NCBI RefSeq assembly: GCF_004786015.1 | Contig: NZ_CP032096.1 | Span: forward strand, 2,170,001-2,234,000 | DNA from: Hydrogenovibrio crunogenus | GTDB lineage: Bacteria > Pseudomonadota > Gammaproteobacteria > Thiomicrospirales > Thiomicrospiraceae | Reading direction: 5' to 3' | Length of the DNA: 64,000 nt | Shown here: piece after piece, positions 7,675-16,749 of the stretch | Position numbering within the stretch: the stretch's first letter is position 1 | Layout: each line of letters starts with the position of its first letter | Translations under genes and position numbers: made by a program | Notes under the pieces: model-generated | The model's database searches: none | Told to the model about the DNA's origin: nothing | The model's input: only the letters and a program-made list of their open reading frames with translations

Positions 7675-9105
7675 TTATGCGTTGGCTGTTGCCGCCGCTG
7701 TTTCCTTCGCATTCGCCATACGGATTGTCATAATAACGTTATACAACATTACGACCGCACCAGAGAAGAATAAAACCCCTCCTACTGTACGCATGACATA
7801 GTATGGGTGCATCGCCGCAACAGACTCAGCAAAAGTATATGCAAGCGTACCGTACTCATCATAAGCACGCCACATCAGACCTTGCATAATACCGGATACC
7901 CACATCGCTACGATATAGAACACAGTACCAATTGTCGCCAACCAGAAGTGGAAGTTAATCAGTTTCATAGAATACATTTCCGTATTCCATAATTTCATAA
8001 CCATATGGTAAAGCGCACCGATAGAAACCATTGCAACCCAGCCTAACGCACCTGAGTGAACGTGACCAATCGTCCAATCAGTATAATGTGAAAGCGCATT
8101 AACTGTTTTAGCAGCCATAACAGGCCCTTCAAAAGTTGACATTGCGTAGAAGGCCAAAGCAATAATCAAGAATCGCAAAATATAATCTGTACGAAGTCTA
8201 TCCCAAGCACCTGAAAGCGTTAACATCCCGTTAAGCGCCCCACCCCAAGAAGGAATAATCATCGCCAAAGAAATCACCGCACCTAAAGACCCAGTCCAGT
8301 CAGGTAGCGCTGTATATTGTAAATGGTGAGCACCTAACCAAACATAACCGAACATTAATGCCCAGAAGTGGATAACAGATAAACGGTAAGAATAGATAGG
8401 ACGCTGTGCTTGCTTAGGAACGAAGTAATACATAATCGCTAAGAAACCAGCTGTCAGGAAGAAACCAACTGCGTTATGCCCCCACCACCACTGAATCATG
8501 GCATCTTGAACACCCGCGAACAGTGAATAAGAACGGAACATAGATACTGGAATAGCAAGACCATTCACTACATAAAGATATGTGATGGCAATCATCATCC
8601 CCATAAAGAACCAGTTCGAAACATAAACGTTCGGGTGTGTTTCTTTATTTCGAGAAGCAATTGTCATGACAAAGTTTAACGTATAAAGCGTCCAAACCAG
8701 TGCAATTGCAATCGCCAATGGCCATTCTTGCTCATGGTACTCTTTACCTGTTGTCATCCCTAGAGAAATAGTCAAAACAACCGCTAACAAACCAATCGTG
8801 AACAAAATAGCGTTCACCCATGCCATGCCATTACTCCAAAGTCGAACGCCATTGGTGCGCTGAACTGTGTAGTAAGCCGTTGCCATCAATGTCATACCAC
8901 CAAAAGCAAAAATAACGGTATTTGTATGCATTACACGCAATCTTGCAAAAGTAATTTCTGCAATATCGAAGTTTAAAGCTGGCCATGCTAATTGCGCTGC
9001 GGCAAAAGTTCCCAAAAAGGTCCCTAGTACCAAAAACGTAATCGCACCAACAGCTAAGTACTTAACCACACCATCATCATATTGTGGTTTTGCTGTAGTA
9101 TCCAT
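7675..9105 (-). CDS. ccoN: cbb3-type cytochrome c oxidase catalytic subunit I
   Basis: A 476-residue, 12-helix heme-copper oxidase subunit with low-spin heme b and the high-spin heme b3/CuB oxygen-reducing site. The conserved histidine regions are visible: VMHTNT early in the protein, WWWGHNAVGFF and GAHHLQYTALPDW in the middle (CuB region), and the HVHSGALGWVAM segment for the heme ligands. It is a proton-pumping, high-oxygen-affinity enzyme. The AAGGGGG ribosome site is strong. It is first in the operon and transcribed away from hisB, with a 394-bp divergent region upstream. Confidence 0.97.
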   Translation of the reverse strand: MDTTAKPQYDDGVVKYLAVGAITFLVLGTFLGTFAAAQLAWPALNFDIAEITFARLRVMHTNTVIFAFGGMTLMATAYYTVQRTNGVRLWSNGMAWVNAILFTIGLLAVVLTISLGMTTGKEYHEQEWPLAIAIALVWTLYTLNFVMTIASRNKETHPNVYVSNWFFMGMMIAITYLYVVNGLAIPVSMFRSYSLFAGVQDAMIQWWWGHNAVGFFLTAGFLAIMYYFVPKQAQRPIYSYRLSVIHFWALMFGYVWLGAHHLQYTALPDWTGSLGAVISLAMIIPSWGGALNGMLTLSGAWDRLRTDYILRFLIIALAFYAMSTFEGPVMAAKTVNALSHYTDWTIGHVHSGALGWVAMVSIGALYHMVMKLWNTEMYSMKLINFHFWLATIGTVFYIVAMWVSGIMQGLMWRAYDEYGTLAYTFAESVAAMHPYYVMRTVGGVLFFSGAVVMLYNVIMTIRMANAKETAAATANA

Positions 9106-9244
9106 CAGTTGGATTCCCCCTTATAGTCAAAATTTAATCAACTCTTTTTCAATGGGAGACCAAATCCCAAAGCATAGAGCGAGTTCCTCAAGCGCATTAT
9201 ATGAATGTCCAACAAATGCAACCAGCCCTAAAGTTCCGAAAAAC

Positions 9245-9258
9245 TTAATCTAAATCAA
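9245..9258 (-). promoter_or_regulatory. FNR/Anr-like site upstream of ccoN
   Basis: TTAATCTAAATCAA matches the FNR consensus TTGAT-N4-ATCAA at nine of ten defined positions. It lies 140 bp before the ccoN ATG. Known biology: cbb3 operons are commonly induced by FNR/Anr at low oxygen. Confidence 0.4.
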
Positions 9259-9451
9259 CAAATTGACTCAAACTCGCTTTTAGACAGTCTCTCAACAAAA
9301 GAATCGACCTAAAAAATATCGACGCAATTATCTCAAAAAACGGATAGATTTTTAGCTTTCTATTACAAATTTTTTTTATAACACGTATTAAATTTTCCTA
9401 ACCCTCTAAAGTTAAACTAAAATTTAACCATTAAATTCAATCGAAAATAGC

Positions 9452-9457
9452 TATAAT
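9452..9457 (+). promoter_or_regulatory. Candidate -10 box of the his operon
   Basis: A perfect TATAAT lies 42 bp before the hisB ATG. No convincing -35 box is seen at the expected distance. Confidence 0.4.
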
Positions 9458-9499
9458 ATCGCCTTTTAATACCCTCTATCTTTAAAGGGAGTCAACTTC

Positions 9500-10087
9500 A
9501 TGCGTCAAGCGACTATTCAGCGAAACACTTTAGAAACGAAAATAGAACTGTCTGTTAACTTAGATGGCTCTGGAAAAGCCGACTTAAACACAGGCGTTCC
9601 TTTCTTGGAGCACATGCTGGATCAAATTGCACGGCATGGCTTAATCGACCTCACCGTTAAAGCGGATGGAGACACTCACATTGACGATCATCACACAGTT
9701 GAAGATATTGGCATCAGCTTGGGGATGGCGTTAAAAGAAGCAGTCGGTGACAAAAAAGGAATCAAACGTTATGGGCATGCATATGTCCCATTAGATGAAG
9801 CACTATCCAGAGTGGTCATTGACTTGTCTGGCCGACCTGGATTGGTTTTCAAAGCTGACTTCACCCGTGCCAGCATCGGCGGATTTGATACAGAGCTTGT
9901 CGCAGAATTTTTTCAAGGATTCACCAACCACGCTCAAACCACCTTACACATTGATTGTCTTCGTGGCAAAAACGCTCACCACCAAGCAGAAACGATTTTC
10001 AAAGCGTTTGGCCGTGCACTTAGAATGGCTTTAGAAACCGATGAAAGAATGGCTGATCAACTACCCTCAACAAAAGGTGCGCTGTAA
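9500..10087 (+). CDS. hisB: Imidazoleglycerol-phosphate dehydratase
   Basis: A 195-residue monofunctional HisB, the sixth step of histidine synthesis (IGP to imidazole-acetol phosphate). Diagnostic metal-binding histidine clusters are visible: [23 protein letters not shown] and, near the C-terminus, the GKNAHHQAE motif. The absence of the N-terminal phosphatase domain separates it from the bifunctional enterobacterial enzyme. GGGAG precedes the ATG. It is the first gene of hisBHAFE, with the next gene 3 bp away. Confidence 0.96.
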   Translation: MRQATIQRNTLETKIELSVNLDGSGKADLNTGVPFLEHMLDQIARHGLIDLTVKADGDTHIDDHHTVEDIGISLGMALKEAVGDKKGIKRYGHAYVPLDEALSRVVIDLSGRPGLVFKADFTRASIGGFDTELVAEFFQGFTNHAQTTLHIDCLRGKNAHHQAETIFKAFGRALRMALETDERMADQLPSTKGAL

Positions 10088-10090
10088 ACC

Positions 10091-10732
10091 ATGGCTGATC
10101 AAAAACTGGTAACCGTTATAGACTATGGCATGGGAAACTTGCGCTCTGTTGCTAAGGCAGCGGAGCATGCAGCTGACAGCAATACTCGAATCTGTATCAG
10201 TGATAAAGCCGAAGACATTCTTTCGGCTGATGCGATTATTTTTCCCGGACAAGGCGCAGCGAAAGCGTGCATGAAAGCATTAAATGAAACGAATATCATT
10301 CATGCCTTGACCCAGGCAGCTGCTGAAAAACCATTTCTAGGCATATGCATGGGACTACAGGTTTTAATGACCCACAGCCAAGAAAATGAAGGGGTGGATT
10401 GTCTTGATATCCTAAAAGGGGATGTTCAAAAATTTGACCTTAGCGCTCACCCAGAACTCAAAATGCCGCACATGGGCTGGAATCAGATACATCAAACAAT
10501 CGATCACCCTTTGTGGCATAACATTGAACAAAACAGTCGATTTTATTTTGTGCACAGCTATTTTGTCAGCCCGCATGACAAACAAATCATTGCTGGAGAA
10601 ACCACTCATGGAAACCGGTTTACCTCCGCCATTGCACAAAACAACCTATTTGCCATTCAGGCGCACCCGGAAAAGAGTGCGGACGCTGGCATACAACTCT
10701 TTAAAAACCTCCTAAACTGGAACGGGCAATAA
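10091..10732 (+). CDS. hisH: Imidazole glycerol phosphate synthase, glutaminase subunit
   Basis: A 213-residue class I glutamine amidotransferase that supplies ammonia to HisF. The nucleophile elbow GICMG with its catalytic cysteine lies near residue 84, and the histidine-glutamate pair appears in the C-terminal AIQAHPEKS segment. The N-terminal [12 protein letters not shown] is typical of HisH. It lies between hisB (3 bp) and hisA (16 bp), so it is part of the operon. Confidence 0.96.
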   Translation: MADQKLVTVIDYGMGNLRSVAKAAEHAADSNTRICISDKAEDILSADAIIFPGQGAAKACMKALNETNIIHALTQAAAEKPFLGICMGLQVLMTHSQENEGVDCLDILKGDVQKFDLSAHPELKMPHMGWNQIHQTIDHPLWHNIEQNSRFYFVHSYFVSPHDKQIIAGETTHGNRFTSAIAQNNLFAIQAHPEKSADAGIQLFKNLLNWNGQ

Positions 10733-10748
10733 ACAAGAAGGTCTTCTC

Positions 10749-11489
10749 ATGTTATTAATACCTGCAATTGACTTAAAAGATGGCGAGTGTGTTCGACTTC
10801 GTCAAGGCTTAATGGACGATGCAACTGTTTTCTCCGGCGACATTGTTGCAATGGCAGAACGCTGGGTCAATCAAGGCGCTCGACGATTACATATGGTTGA
10901 TCTGAATGGCGCTTTTGAAGGAAAGCCAGTTAATGGAGAAGCGGTTTACCAAGTACGAGAAGCTTTTCCTGACCTTCCAATTCAAATTGGCGGCGGCATC
11001 AGAGACCTTGAAACCATTGAAGCGTATTTAAAAGCTGGTGTCAGTTACTGCATTATCGGAACAAAAGCCGTCCATACCCCAGAGTTTGTTGCGGAAGCGT
11101 GCAAGGCTTTTCCGGGGCATATCATGGTGGGACTTGATGCCAAGGAAGGCATGGTGGCTATCAATGGCTGGGCTGAAGTCACCGATCACAATGTTATTGA
11201 CCTCGGAAAACAGTTCGAAAATGATGGTGTTGAAGCGATTATTTATACCGACATTGGACGAGATGGCATGATGCAAGGCGTAAACATTGAAGCAACTCAA
11301 GCACTAGCAAAAGCGCTTAACATTCCTATTATTGCGTCGGGAGGCATCACCAATCTGGAAGATATCCGAGCTCTAGCCACCATCGAAGAAGATGGAGTTA
11401 GTGGCGCTATAACAGGACGTGCTATTTATGAAGGCAGCCTGAACTTTAAAGAAGGCCAGGCGCTTTCTGATGAATTATCAAAGGCGTAA
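10749..11489 (+). CDS. hisA: ProFAR isomerase (HisA)
   Basis: A 246-residue (beta/alpha)8 barrel that isomerises ProFAR to PRFAR, the substrate of HisHF. Features seen: N-terminal [14 protein letters not shown] with the catalytic aspartate, the GGGIR phosphate loop, and [12 protein letters not shown] with the second catalytic aspartate. GAAGGT precedes the ATG. It shares ancestry and fold with the downstream hisF, which repeats the same motif pattern. Confidence 0.96.
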   Translation: MLLIPAIDLKDGECVRLRQGLMDDATVFSGDIVAMAERWVNQGARRLHMVDLNGAFEGKPVNGEAVYQVREAFPDLPIQIGGGIRDLETIEAYLKAGVSYCIIGTKAVHTPEFVAEACKAFPGHIMVGLDAKEGMVAINGWAEVTDHNVIDLGKQFENDGVEAIIYTDIGRDGMMQGVNIEATQALAKALNIPIIASGGITNLEDIRALATIEEDGVSGAITGRAIYEGSLNFKEGQALSDELSKA

Positions 11490-11498
11490 GATTTCAAT

Positions 11499-12272
11499 AT
11501 GAGCTTAGCAAAACGAATCATCCCTTGCCTAGATGTCGATAATGGACGAGTTGTCAAAGGAGTACAATTCGTCGATATCCGCGATGCCGGAGACCCTGTC
11601 GAAGTAGCAAAACGCTATGACGAGCAGGGTGCAGACGAAATTACATTTCTCGATATTACGGCAACGGCTCACGAACGAGACACCATTATTCATGTGGTAG
11701 AAGACGTTGCGAGCCAAGTATTCATCCCTTTAACGGTTGGCGGCGGCATCCGTTCAATTGAAGATGTACGCACCATGTTGAACGCTGGGGCTGACAAAGT
11801 GGCGATTAACTCCGCAGCCATTTTCAATCCCGCTTTTGTCAAAGAAGCCTGTGACACATTCGGCTCTCAATGCATTGTCGTAGCAATTGACGCCAAAAAA
11901 GTCAGCCCTAAAGGCGAACCAGACAAGTGGGAGATCTTCACCCATGGTGGTCGCAAAGAAACCGGTATTGATGCAATTGAATGGGCCAAGGAAATGGAAA
12001 CACTTGGCGCAGGCGAATTACTGGTTACCAGCATGGATAAAGATGGCACCAAAAGCGGATTTGATTTAGCGTTGACCCGCACCATTTCAGACACCGTTAA
12101 AATCCCGGTCATTGCCTCAGGGGGCGTTGGCAAGCTTTCAGATTTATGTGACGGTATTACACAAGGCCATGCTGAAGCGGTGTTAGCCGCCAGCATCTTC
12201 CACTTTGGTGAACACACCGTCCAAGAAGCCAAACAAGCTATGCAAAAAGAAGGCATTGAGGTTCGATTATGA
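11499..12272 (+). CDS. hisF: Imidazole glycerol phosphate synthase, cyclase subunit
   Basis: A 257-residue barrel enzyme that joins PRFAR and ammonia to give IGP and AICAR. Seen: N-terminal [24 protein letters not shown] and [13 protein letters not shown], the family's catalytic aspartate segments, plus IASGGVG near the end. It forms the synthase with HisH encoded two genes upstream. It overlaps hisE by 4 bases (ATGA), indicating coupled translation. Confidence 0.97.
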   Translation: MSLAKRIIPCLDVDNGRVVKGVQFVDIRDAGDPVEVAKRYDEQGADEITFLDITATAHERDTIIHVVEDVASQVFIPLTVGGGIRSIEDVRTMLNAGADKVAINSAAIFNPAFVKEACDTFGSQCIVVAIDAKKVSPKGEPDKWEIFTHGGRKETGIDAIEWAKEMETLGAGELLVTSMDKDGTKSGFDLALTRTISDTVKIPVIASGGVGKLSDLCDGITQGHAEAVLAASIFHFGEHTVQEAKQAMQKEGIEVRL

Positions 12273-12610
12273 GTAATGATATCTTATTACAATTAGACAA
12301 AATTCTAGACGCTCGAAAAACAGAATCACCCGAGACTTCTTATGTGGCCAGCCTATATGAAAAAGGGCTGGATAAGATTTTAAAAAAGGTCGGCGAAGAA
12401 GCGACTGAAACCGTGATGGCAGCCAAAGATGCCGAGTATACTCAAAACAACGACAACTTAGTTTATGAAGTGACGGATCTATGGTTTCATACTTTAATCC
12501 TGCTGTCACACCAAGGGTTGTCCAGCACAGACATCACCAATGAATTACAAAAACGATTTGGCCTATCCGGCCATGAAGAAAAAGCGAACCGTTCAAAAAA
12601 CGACGCATAA
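12269..12610 (+). CDS. hisE: Phosphoribosyl-ATP pyrophosphatase
   Basis: A 113-residue all-alpha NTP pyrophosphohydrolase of the HisE family, the second step of histidine synthesis. The diagnostic [15 protein letters not shown] metal-binding segment and the following [14 protein letters not shown] helix are present. It overlaps the end of hisF. HisE is a separate polypeptide here, and hisI is not next to it, so the cyclohydrolase must be encoded elsewhere. Confidence 0.94.
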   Translation: MSNDILLQLDKILDARKTESPETSYVASLYEKGLDKILKKVGEEATETVMAAKDAEYTQNNDNLVYEVTDLWFHTLILLSHQGLSSTDITNELQKRFGLSGHEEKANRSKNDA

Positions 12611-12631
12611 TTTAAAATACAGGAAAATATC

Positions 12632-12952
12632 ATGACACCTGAAAAAAGTATTTTTAGTAAAATCATCGATCGTGAAATCCCGTCAGAAATTGTTTACGAA
12701 GATGAAAAGTGTATCGTCATTAATGACATCAATCCAAAAGCCAGAATACACCTGCTGGTGATTCCTAAAAAACCGATTGCTACTTTGTTTGACTTAGCAC
12801 CTGAAGACAAAGACTTGATGGGTCACATGATGTTATTACTGCCTCAACTGGCTCAATCTCAAGGACTAGACGGTTTTAAAACACAAATACATACAGGGGA
12901 ATCCGGTGGACAAGAAGTCTTTCATATCCACATCCACCTGTTAGGAAATTAA
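12632..12952 (+). CDS. HIT-family (HINT-like) nucleotide hydrolase
   Basis: A 106-residue histidine-triad protein. The triad motif HIHIHLLG lies at the extreme C-terminus, and the N-terminal SIFSKIIDREIPSEIVYEDE block is typical of HinT-type adenosine phosphoramidases. AGGAA precedes the ATG. It sits 21 bp behind hisE and may be cotranscribed; HIT genes commonly lie next to hisE/hisI in proteobacteria. The ORF ends only a few residues after the triad, slightly shorter than E. coli HinT. Confidence 0.93.
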   Translation: MTPEKSIFSKIIDREIPSEIVYEDEKCIVINDINPKARIHLLVIPKKPIATLFDLAPEDKDLMGHMMLLLPQLAQSQGLDGFKTQIHTGESGGQEVFHIHIHLLGN

Positions 12953-12972
12953 TTCAATTTAAATGGTTTTTT

Positions 12973-12994
12973 TGAAAGGCCTTTAAACCTTTCA
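12973..12994 (+). other. Short inverted repeat after the his operon
   Basis: Seven-base arms TGAAAGG / CCTTTCA with an 8-base loop. There is no T-run after it, so it is at best a weak transcription stop or 3' stabiliser for the his/HIT transcript. Confidence 0.3.
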
Positions 12995-13000
12995 TCCTAT

Positions 13001-13030
13001 TTGAAAAATATACTAAGAGTCTGCTATTAT
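13001..13030 (+). promoter_or_regulatory. Candidate sigma70 promoter of tatABC
   Basis: TTGAAA (13001-13006) and TATTAT (13025-13030) are spaced 18 bp apart and lie about 50 bp before the tatA ATG. Confidence 0.5.
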
Positions 13031-13078
13031 TAGCGGTCATTTTATAAAAGGGTCATCCTTTTTACTGGAGAAACAAAA

Positions 13079-13339
13079 ATGGGCATTAGCATTTGGCAAT
13101 TATTAATCATCCTAGCAATCGTTTTGGTTCTGTTTGGCGCCAAAAGATTAAAAAACGTTGGATCTGATCTAGGTGGTGCGATCAAAGGTTTCAAGAAAGC
13201 GGTTGCAGATGAAGATAAGAAAGAAGAAGAAAAAGCAACAGCAGAGCAAAAACTGGAACAGAAAGAAGGTGAAAACGTTTTTGATGTGAAGGCTGAGCAA
13301 AAAGCAGACGACAAAACAGAAACAAAAGACAAAGCATAA
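13079..13339 (+). CDS. tatA: Twin-arginine translocase subunit TatA
   Basis: An 86-residue protein with an N-terminal helix (about residues 4-20), the hinge [15 protein letters not shown] and the amphipathic helix [11 protein letters not shown], followed by a highly charged tail. TatA oligomers form the pore for export of folded, often cofactor-bearing proteins. A TGGAGA site precedes the ATG. It is the first gene of tatABC; tatB follows after 44 bp. Confidence 0.95.
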   Translation: MGISIWQLLIILAIVLVLFGAKRLKNVGSDLGGAIKGFKKAVADEDKKEEEKATAEQKLEQKEGENVFDVKAEQKADDKTETKDKA

Positions 13340-13383
13340 AACTGCTTTTCATTTCACTTCCACTTATTAAAGGCATACGCTAG

Positions 13384-13872
13384 ATGTTTGATATTGGTTT
13401 TTTAGAAATCATCGTCATTATGGTCATCGCACTCATCGTCATTGGCCCTGAGCGTATGCCTGAGGTGGCTCGGAAAATCGGTCAATTCATGGGAAAAACC
13501 AAACGGTTTATCAACTCCATGAAAGAAAACAGTGAAATCACTGAGACTGTGCGCGACTTGCAAAACTCTATGAATCTTGAAGAAGAGAAACGAAATCTCG
13601 AAAGTGTCAGCGATACGCTTCAAGATGACTTTTCTAAAATTCAAGATGAGTTTGGCATCGATCAAGAGATTTCACGCCCTTTCGACTCTGATGAACCGAC
13701 AGCATTTTCAGGCACGCAATTTAATAAGGCTCCCGCGCAGCCTAAAATGCCATTCCCTGATGAATCAAACCCTTCGACACCGGAAACCAATACAAAAGAG
13801 ACTGAAGAAATCAGTACTTCTGACGGGTCGACGCCCACTGATTCATCCTCTAAAAGTTCGAATAAATCATGA
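13384..13872 (+). CDS. tatB: Twin-arginine translocase subunit TatB
   Basis: A 162-residue TatB with the N-terminal MFDIGFLEIIVIMVIALIVIGPERMPE helix-hinge (glutamate in the helix and PERMP hinge are typical), an amphipathic helix to about residue 90 and a low-complexity tail rich in S, T, E and P. TatB forms the signal-peptide receptor with TatC. It overlaps tatC by 4 bases (ATGA). Confidence 0.95.
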   Translation: MFDIGFLEIIVIMVIALIVIGPERMPEVARKIGQFMGKTKRFINSMKENSEITETVRDLQNSMNLEEEKRNLESVSDTLQDDFSKIQDEFGIDQEISRPFDSDEPTAFSGTQFNKAPAQPKMPFPDESNPSTPETNTKETEEISTSDGSTPTDSSSKSSNKS

Positions 13873-14975
13873 GTCAAAGCGCACTGCCACCAAATGACCA
13901 GGAAATGACTCTGGTTCAACACCTGTTAGAGTTTAGGAACTCCGTTACTAAGGGAATTCTAGCGATTCTGGTCTTGTTCGTTATCTTATTCCCTTTTGCG
14001 AACGACTTATACCTTTATATATCGGAACCGTTATCACGTTTCCTGCCTGAAGGCACCAGCATGATTGCGACAGGTGTGGCATCACCTTTCTTAACGCCTT
14101 TCAAGTTAAGTTTGGTGTTGGCCATTTATTTGGCCATGCCATTTTTACTATTCCAGGTCTGGTCTTTCATCGCGCCTGCCCTTTATCATCATGAAAAACA
14201 ACTGGTAGGGCCTTTACTGTTTTTCAGTTCTTTCTTGTTTTATGCTGGCGGAGCCTTTGCTTATTATGTCGTTTTCCCTCTGGTATTTGGTTTCTTATCC
14301 ACTGCCGCACCGGAAGGGGTGACGGTTGCGACCGATATCTCTCTTTACTTAGACTTCGTCATCAAAATGTTCTTCGCTTTTGGAATTGCGTTTGAAGTTC
14401 CCATTGTCGTCGTGCTGTTAATTCTGACTCGCATGGTGTCTCCACAAAAGCTATCCCATGCTCGCCCCTATGTCGTGGTAGGCGCTTTTGTCATCGGCAT
14501 GTTGTTAACACCACCGGATATCGTTTCTCAGACATTACTCGCCATTCCAATGTGGTTGCTGTATGAAGCCGGCATCATTGTCGGCTCGGCCGTGCAAAAA
14601 GCGCGCCGGCGCAAAGACGAGGAAGATACCAATGAAGAAGAGAATGATACTGCGAAACAAAATCCAACCAATTCCGGTCAATCTAATGATAAAGCTTCCC
14701 CAGCGTCTGACGAAACAGACCCGTACGCTATTCCGGAAGAAGACTTTGATAACCGTTATGCAGACCAGCTTGAAGATGATGAAGATTGGGACAAAGCCTT
14801 TGATGAAATTGATTCCGAATTCTCCATCTTAGAGCAGGAATATAAAAAGCGTAAAGAAGCCGAACAAGCTGAAAAAGACGCTCAAAACAAAGAGGCGAAA
14901 AAAGAAGATGATGACCTTCCTTCTGACTCAACGCCAAAAGACTCATCAGACAAACCGTCGAAATCGGATAAATAA
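13869..14975 (+). CDS. tatC: Twin-arginine translocase subunit TatC with long acidic tail
   Basis: A 368-residue protein. Residues 1 to about 245 are an ordinary six-helix TatC, with the LLEFRNS N-terminal segment (receptor for the RR motif), FGIAFEVPIVVVLL and the final MWLLYEAGIIVG helix. Then about 120 residues are added, beginning with a basic KARRRKDEED patch and continuing as a strongly acidic, D/E/K/S/N-rich, probably disordered tail. E. coli TatC is 258 residues and lacks this. It overlaps tatB and is followed by a CCAGGCCTGG terminator. Confidence 0.95.
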   Translation: MSQSALPPNDQEMTLVQHLLEFRNSVTKGILAILVLFVILFPFANDLYLYISEPLSRFLPEGTSMIATGVASPFLTPFKLSLVLAIYLAMPFLLFQVWSFIAPALYHHEKQLVGPLLFFSSFLFYAGGAFAYYVVFPLVFGFLSTAAPEGVTVATDISLYLDFVIKMFFAFGIAFEVPIVVVLLILTRMVSPQKLSHARPYVVVGAFVIGMLLTPPDIVSQTLLAIPMWLLYEAGIIVGSAVQKARRRKDEEDTNEEENDTAKQNPTNSGQSNDKASPASDETDPYAIPEEDFDNRYADQLEDDEDWDKAFDEIDSEFSILEQEYKKRKEAEQAEKDAQNKEAKKEDDDLPSDSTPKDSSDKPSKSDK

Positions 14976-14983
14976 TGCTCAAG

Positions 14984-15016
14984 AACCACCAGGCCTGGTG
15001 GTTTTGAGGGCTTTTT
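14984..15016 (+). terminator. CCAGGCCTGG-type terminator after tatC
   Basis: A 20-bp perfect palindrome AACCACCAGG/CCTGGTGGTT (14984-15003) is followed by T-rich sequence (TTTTGAGGGCTTTTTTATT). It lies 9 bp after the tatC stop and covers the only plausible start codons of the next gene. Core at 14989-14998. Confidence 0.7.
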
Positions 15017-16746
15017 TATTCTTTTTCTCTTGTCTTCTTTTCCCTCTTTCTCTGTTTGCTCAGCCCGAATCTGCTTCCAAAAATGCTTTAGACCAACATG
15101 CCTCCCCTTATTTGGCGATGCATGGGCAAGATCCTGTAAACTGGCAACCCTGGCAACCATCTGTTCTTAAAACCGCTCAGCAAAACAATCAATTGATTTT
15201 CCTATCCAGTGGCTATTTTTCCTGCCACTGGTGTCATGTGATGCAACAAGAGAACTATCAAGATACAACCGTTGCCACTTACCTCAACCAACACTTCCTA
15301 TCCGTCAAAATTGACCGTGAATTATCACCAGACATTGATCAATACCTGATTCAATTTGCGCAAAAAGCGGCCGGTCATGCGGGATGGCCACAGCATGTGA
15401 TCTTAACGCCGGATGGGTTGCCCTTCTTCGCGTTTGTTTACCAACCCAAAGCTCAACTTCTCACTACCTTAAAACGCGTTGTCGCCCTATGGAAAAGTTC
15501 GCCCGATCAGGTTAGGCAAGCGGCCCTAAAGGCCATCTCAAAACCCGATCCTGTCCAAACACAACCCCTAAGATTAACGCAGCATGACTTCATCCAACGA
15601 TTCAATCAGCAGCTGTCTTATCAGGCAGATGAACTCAGCGGAGGCTTGAAAGCCAGCAATAAATTCCCGAATGCCGCCATTCTACAAACGGCATTTGACC
15701 AAAAAAACCGGCCGGACATGATTTCCGATTGGCTTCAACTAACCCTCGATCAAATGCAATCTCAGCACTTATTTGATCATGTAAATGGCGGGTTTTATCG
15801 CTATACAATTGATCCGGAATGGCAGACCCCGCACTTTGAAAAGATGCTCTACACTCAAGCGTTACTGGCAAAACTTTATTATCAGGCGGGGAACGAGTGG
15901 CAAAGAAAGGATTATATCGAGACCGCAAGGCAAACCTTAAAATATGCTGAAACCCACCTTTGGAACCCTAAAACTCAGCTTTTTAGAGGCAGCCAATCTG
16001 CCATTGATCAAAACAACATAGAAGGTGGCAACTATCTTTTGACAAAAGAAGCGCTTAAAAAAAAGCTGCCGCCTGACGCCTATGAGCAAGTCAGAACAGA
16101 GTGGCAACTTGATCAACCCGCCCCCTATGATGCAGGCTGGCACCCCAAGCCAACACGACAGTTTTGGCCCATTATTCAAGCCAGATTACAAAGTCATCCT
16201 GATACGATTCCAACCGATACCAAAAGCATTCTCGGTTGGAATGGATTAATGCTCTCTACCTACGTCACCGCGTATCAATCAGACCCTACACACTCCAAAC
16301 AAATAAAACAAAAAGCACAACGACTGGCCCAGCGTCTCGTCCAAGCCTTTCAAGCCGATCCACCACGTGCCTTTTCCCTTGAAAACAAACCAATGGGAAA
16401 AGCGAATATTCAGGATTATGCCTTTGTGCTTCAAGGCCTGAAAGACTGGCAGGCTATGACCAAACAACGCTCAATACAAACCACTCTCTTAAAACTCCAA
16501 CAACAGGCTGAAACCATCTTTTTGAGTTCCCAAGGGTGGCATTACAGCGATGCACCTCCGTTGCCGGGACAACATGGAATCTGGGCAATGGAAGACGATG
16601 CCCTCCCCAGTCCAACAGCGATTTTAGATTGCGGAAATTCAGCCCATCTGGCACACTCTCAAAATGAATTGCAACGCTACCCACTTGCTTATGCGAGCTA
16701 TGCGACTGCGTGGAACTGCCACTCTTTAACTGAAAGGACTGATTAA
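14998..16746 (+). CDS. Secreted DUF255 thioredoxin-like / six-hairpin protein
   Basis: About 582 residues of the YyaL/SSP411 (DUF255) family: a thioredoxin-like N-terminal domain with C-HW-C in SGYFSCHWCHVM, followed by a long alpha/alpha six-hairpin region resembling glycan epimerases. The conserved N-terminal block ASPYLAMHGQDPVNWQPW must be retained, and it is preceded by a good signal peptide (basic LRA, FLFFFSCLLFPLSLF, AQPES). The start is therefore GTG 14998 or TTG 15004, not the ATGs at 14908/14911 that overlap tatC out of frame. Family function is poorly defined. The Sec-type export signal is unusual, because most members are cytoplasmic. It lacks a twin-arginine motif, so proximity to tatABC does not make it a Tat substrate. 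Confidence 0.82.
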   Translation: MVLRAFLFFFSCLLFPLSLFAQPESASKNALDQHASPYLAMHGQDPVNWQPWQPSVLKTAQQNNQLIFLSSGYFSCHWCHVMQQENYQDTTVATYLNQHFLSVKIDRELSPDIDQYLIQFAQKAAGHAGWPQHVILTPDGLPFFAFVYQPKAQLLTTLKRVVALWKSSPDQVRQAALKAISKPDPVQTQPLRLTQHDFIQRFNQQLSYQADELSGGLKASNKFPNAAILQTAFDQKNRPDMISDWLQLTLDQMQSQHLFDHVNGGFYRYTIDPEWQTPHFEKMLYTQALLAKLYYQAGNEWQRKDYIETARQTLKYAETHLWNPKTQLFRGSQSAIDQNNIEGGNYLLTKEALKKKLPPDAYEQVRTEWQLDQPAPYDAGWHPKPTRQFWPIIQARLQSHPDTIPTDTKSILGWNGLMLSTYVTAYQSDPTHSKQIKQKAQRLAQRLVQAFQADPPRAFSLENKPMGKANIQDYAFVLQGLKDWQAMTKQRSIQTTLLKLQQQAETIFLSSQGWHYSDAPPLPGQHGIWAMEDDALPSPTAILDCGNSAHLAHSQNELQRYPLAYASYATAWNCHSLTERTD

Positions 16747-16749
16747 ACA

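Larger units (their letters stand above)
9106..9499. promoter_or_regulatory. Divergent ccoN/hisB control region
   Basis: There is no gene in these 394 bp. The region is AT-rich and must carry the promoters of both operons. Seen: an FNR/Anr-like dyad at 9245-9258 on the cco side, a TATAAT at 9452-9457 about 43 bp before hisB, and an A/T tract around 9360-9380. No leader peptide with histidine codons and no attenuator hairpin was recognised upstream of hisB. Confidence 0.6.

Noticed and set aside
14908-14997. ATG starts at 14908/14911 for the DUF255 gene
   Set aside because: They lie inside tatC in another frame, encode a basic low-complexity stretch unlike the family and would destroy the signal peptide position.
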